Positions 35,125-36,555 of a DNA stretch of 36,555 nt are shown here, piece by piece. Below the pieces are notes generated by a model. It ran no database searches and had not been told where the DNA came from. It was given only the letters and a program-made list of their open reading frames with translations. This stretch comes from Erythrobacteraceae bacterium (GTDB lineage Bacteria; Pseudomonadota; Alphaproteobacteria; Sphingomonadales; Sphingomonadaceae), in NCBI GenBank assembly GCA_024642545.1, contig JAHEAW010000009.1:1-36555 (forward strand), written 5' to 3'. The translations under genes and the position numbers were made by a program. Each line of letters opens with the position of its first letter. The stretch's first letter is position 1.

Positions 35125-36243
35125 TCACGATTTGGCGGGGCCAAGGTCAAGCACGGTAATCTGTTGCGGCTGTGCCTTATGGCTGGTCCAGTGTTTATCC
35201 TGCAAGGAATGGAGCGTGTCGCCATAACCAGCATCCCAATGGCCGTTCACAGTGACGCGGGAAAATTCGTAATCTTTCGACTGCGTTTCATACTCTTCGC
35301 CGCGGTTGATCAGATGCATGATCGTGACGGCGCCGTCGCAATGCCCTTCAACCAGCTTCCTTGCGTCTACGTCCTGCTTCAGCGCATCGGGCAGTTTGTC
35401 ATATAACCGCTTGGCGCGGTGCTGCATTTCCAGTGCCGCCCGGCTGCTATCGGTCCCCAGTCTTGTCCGGCTGGAAAAGCGGATGTCCTTTTCGCGCTGG
35501 GCCACATCCCCCATGGTCTTTGGCATCCGCCCCCGGGCGCTGAACAGATCAACCTGAAAGATGGTCATGTCATCGCTCTGTTCGCGGTTGTCGAGGACAT
35601 ATTGCAGTGGTGTGTTCGACACGATCCCGCCGTCCCAATAGGCTTCACCATCAATATAAATCGGGGGAAAGCCGGGCGGCAACGCGCCGCTTGCCATCAC
35701 ATGGTCAGGCGTGATTGTGTCAAGGTGATTGTCAAAATAGCGAAAATTGCCGGTTGTGACCTGCACTGCTCCCATGCTCAGCCGGACATCGCCTGCATTG
35801 ATCCGGTCAAAATCAACCAGTTCGAGCAAGGTCTGACGCAGCGGCGCGGTATCGTAATAGCTGATTGCCGCATCCTCATCGGTCAGAGCGAAAGGTAGTT
35901 CGGCGGTGCGCGGAGTGAAGAACCCCTCGACACCGGCCAGGGCGACTGTGGCGGCTGACATTTCATTAAACAGCCGCCGCCCGGCTCCGCCCATGAACCA
36001 CGGGTCAGCGGTAATGCGCGAAGAAACGAGGTCCCAGAACTTGCGTAGCCTGGCCACCCGTTCGGCGGGGGCATTTCCTGCAATAATAGCTGAATTGATG
36101 GCGCCGATGGAAATTCCTGCCAGCCAGGCCGGCGCAATATCGTGTTCAAACAGCGCGCGGTACACCCCCGCTTGATAGGCGCCCAGCGCGCCTCCTCCCT
36201 GAAGGACCAGTGCGGCGCTGGCAGGGTTTGTCGGGGTGGTCAT
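35125..36243 (-). CDS. Patatin-like phospholipase/esterase
   Basis: A 372-residue serine acyl hydrolase. The oxyanion-hole loop GGGALG is at 16-21, the nucleophile Ser45 in GISIG, and the catalytic Asp204 in the DGG motif (YWDGG). A C-terminal region (about 230-372) resembles the DUF3734 extension found on some bacterial patatins. No signal peptide is apparent, so it is likely cytoplasmic or at the membrane or granule surface. It precedes bdhA with a 26-base gap on the same strand; a link to lipid or polyhydroxybutyrate turnover is inferred. It could also act on phospholipids. Confidence 0.9.
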   Translation of the reverse strand: MTTPTNPASAALVLQGGGALGAYQAGVYRALFEHDIAPAWLAGISIGAINSAIIAGNAPAERVARLRKFWDLVSSRITADPWFMGGAGRRLFNEMSAATVALAGVEGFFTPRTAELPFALTDEDAAISYYDTAPLRQTLLELVDFDRINAGDVRLSMGAVQVTTGNFRYFDNHLDTITPDHVMASGALPPGFPPIYIDGEAYWDGGIVSNTPLQYVLDNREQSDDMTIFQVDLFSARGRMPKTMGDVAQREKDIRFSSRTRLGTDSSRAALEMQHRAKRLYDKLPDALKQDVDARKLVEGHCDGAVTIMHLINRGEEYETQSKDYEFSRVTVNGHWDAGYGDTLHSLQDKHWTSHKAQPQQITVLDLGPAKS

Positions 36244-36372
36244 TGCGGTGGGTCAGCCTGCCTGAGTGCGTGTCTGATGATGCAATGCAGCATGGCCCCG
36301 ATTGTTCCATCCAGCAATGCAGGATTGACCGATGGCCACTAAGTCGGCACATGCGTTTTCCGCTGCTGATGC

Positions 36373-36446
36373 GCGGGTGTAGCTCAATGGTAGAGCAGCA
36401 GCTTCCCAAGCTGACGATGAGGGTTCGATTCCCTTCACCCGCTCCA
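36373..36446 (+). tRNA. tRNA-Gly (anticodon CCC)
   Basis: A complete 74-base tRNA with CCA encoded at 36444-36446. Acceptor arms are GCGGGTG (36373-36379) and CACCCGC (36436-36442). The D arm is GCTC/GAGC, the T loop TTCGATT (36424-36430), and the anticodon CCC is at 36405-36407 in loop TTCCCAA. The first anticodon-stem pair is a G-A mismatch (36398/36414). The sequence closely resembles tRNA-Gly(CCC) of other Proteobacteria. Confidence 0.97.
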
Positions 36447-36482
36447 ATAGCCGCCTTCCCAAAACATCCCGGAAACGCTATA

Positions 36483-36506
36483 AAACCCTTGGAAACCATA
36501 GGGTTT
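36483..36506. repeat. Inverted repeat downstream of tRNA-Gly
   Basis: AAACCCT (36483-36489) and AGGGTTT (36500-36506) form a perfect seven-base dyad with a ten-base loop, 36 bases beyond the tRNA. GGAAAC also recurs at 36471-36476 and 36491-36496. The stem is short, AT-flanked and lacks a T tract, so a terminator is only possible. Repeated motifs next to a tRNA 3' end also occur at integrase attachment sites. The window ends soon after, so neither reading can be settled. Confidence 0.4.
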
Positions 36507-36555
36507 CTGGCGTTCGGCTGTCCTGCATTTGCCCGCTTAGTCTCGCCAAATCTCG

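Noticed and set aside
1-36555. CRISPR array, transposase or integrase genes
   Set aside because: No regularly spaced repeats and no transposase or integrase motifs were seen in any frame.

Overview
The window looks like chromosomal DNA from an alphaproteobacterium, most likely Sphingomonadales (Erythrobacteraceae/Sphingomonadaceae). The grounds are the high GC content, the split cobalamin-dependent methionine synthase (metH in two ORFs) behind metF and an ArsR-methyltransferase regulator, the two-subunit glycine decarboxylase (gcvPA/gcvPB) under a tandem glycine riboswitch, and the general protein style. The taxon is inferred from gene content; no rRNA is present.

Layout. 1-700: a gene-poor edge with a cluster of short TTCCCTAAA-type repeats and a decayed, internally deleted DUF2891 gene. 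702-3802: a DEAD-box RNA helicase (minus) and a LacI-family regulator (plus). 3964-9691: a one-carbon/methionine operon (ArsR-methyltransferase regulator, metF, metH-N, metH-C) joined by ATGA overlaps, with a perfect AT-rich inverted repeat just before the regulator. 9746-14489: tandem glycine riboswitch and gcvT-gcvH-gcvPA-gcvPB. 33363-36446: a CcmI-like TPR protein, a 3-hydroxybutyrate dehydrogenase/patatin pair, and tRNA-Gly(CCC).

The remarkable part is 14550-33221. On the plus strand a CHASE2-type adenylate cyclase is followed by a small periplasmic protein, a c554-like multiheme cytochrome, a lipoprotein with two GlcG/HbpS-like domains, a predicted outer-membrane beta-barrel, and a 1357-residue decaheme cytochrome carrying LVIVD repeats, then a GNAT acetyltransferase. 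The last five are linked by 1- to 11-base stop/start overlaps. Converging on them from the minus strand is a second tight operon: an FAD oxidoreductase fused to two cyclic-nucleotide-binding domains and a four-cluster ferredoxin module, a five-helix diheme b-type membrane protein, an FHA-TM-decaheme cytochrome, and a CpdA-like phosphodiesterase. Together the proteins could carry electrons from a cytoplasmic pyridine-nucleotide/FeS module, through a b-type cytochrome and membrane-anchored periplasmic decaheme, to an outer-membrane barrel flanked by multiheme cytochromes (24 CXXCH sites plus one CX4CH). The same locus encodes a cyclic-nucleotide synthase, two fused sensor domains and a possible hydrolase. 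I know of no described system with this composition. The electron route and the cAMP control are inferences from domain content and gene order.
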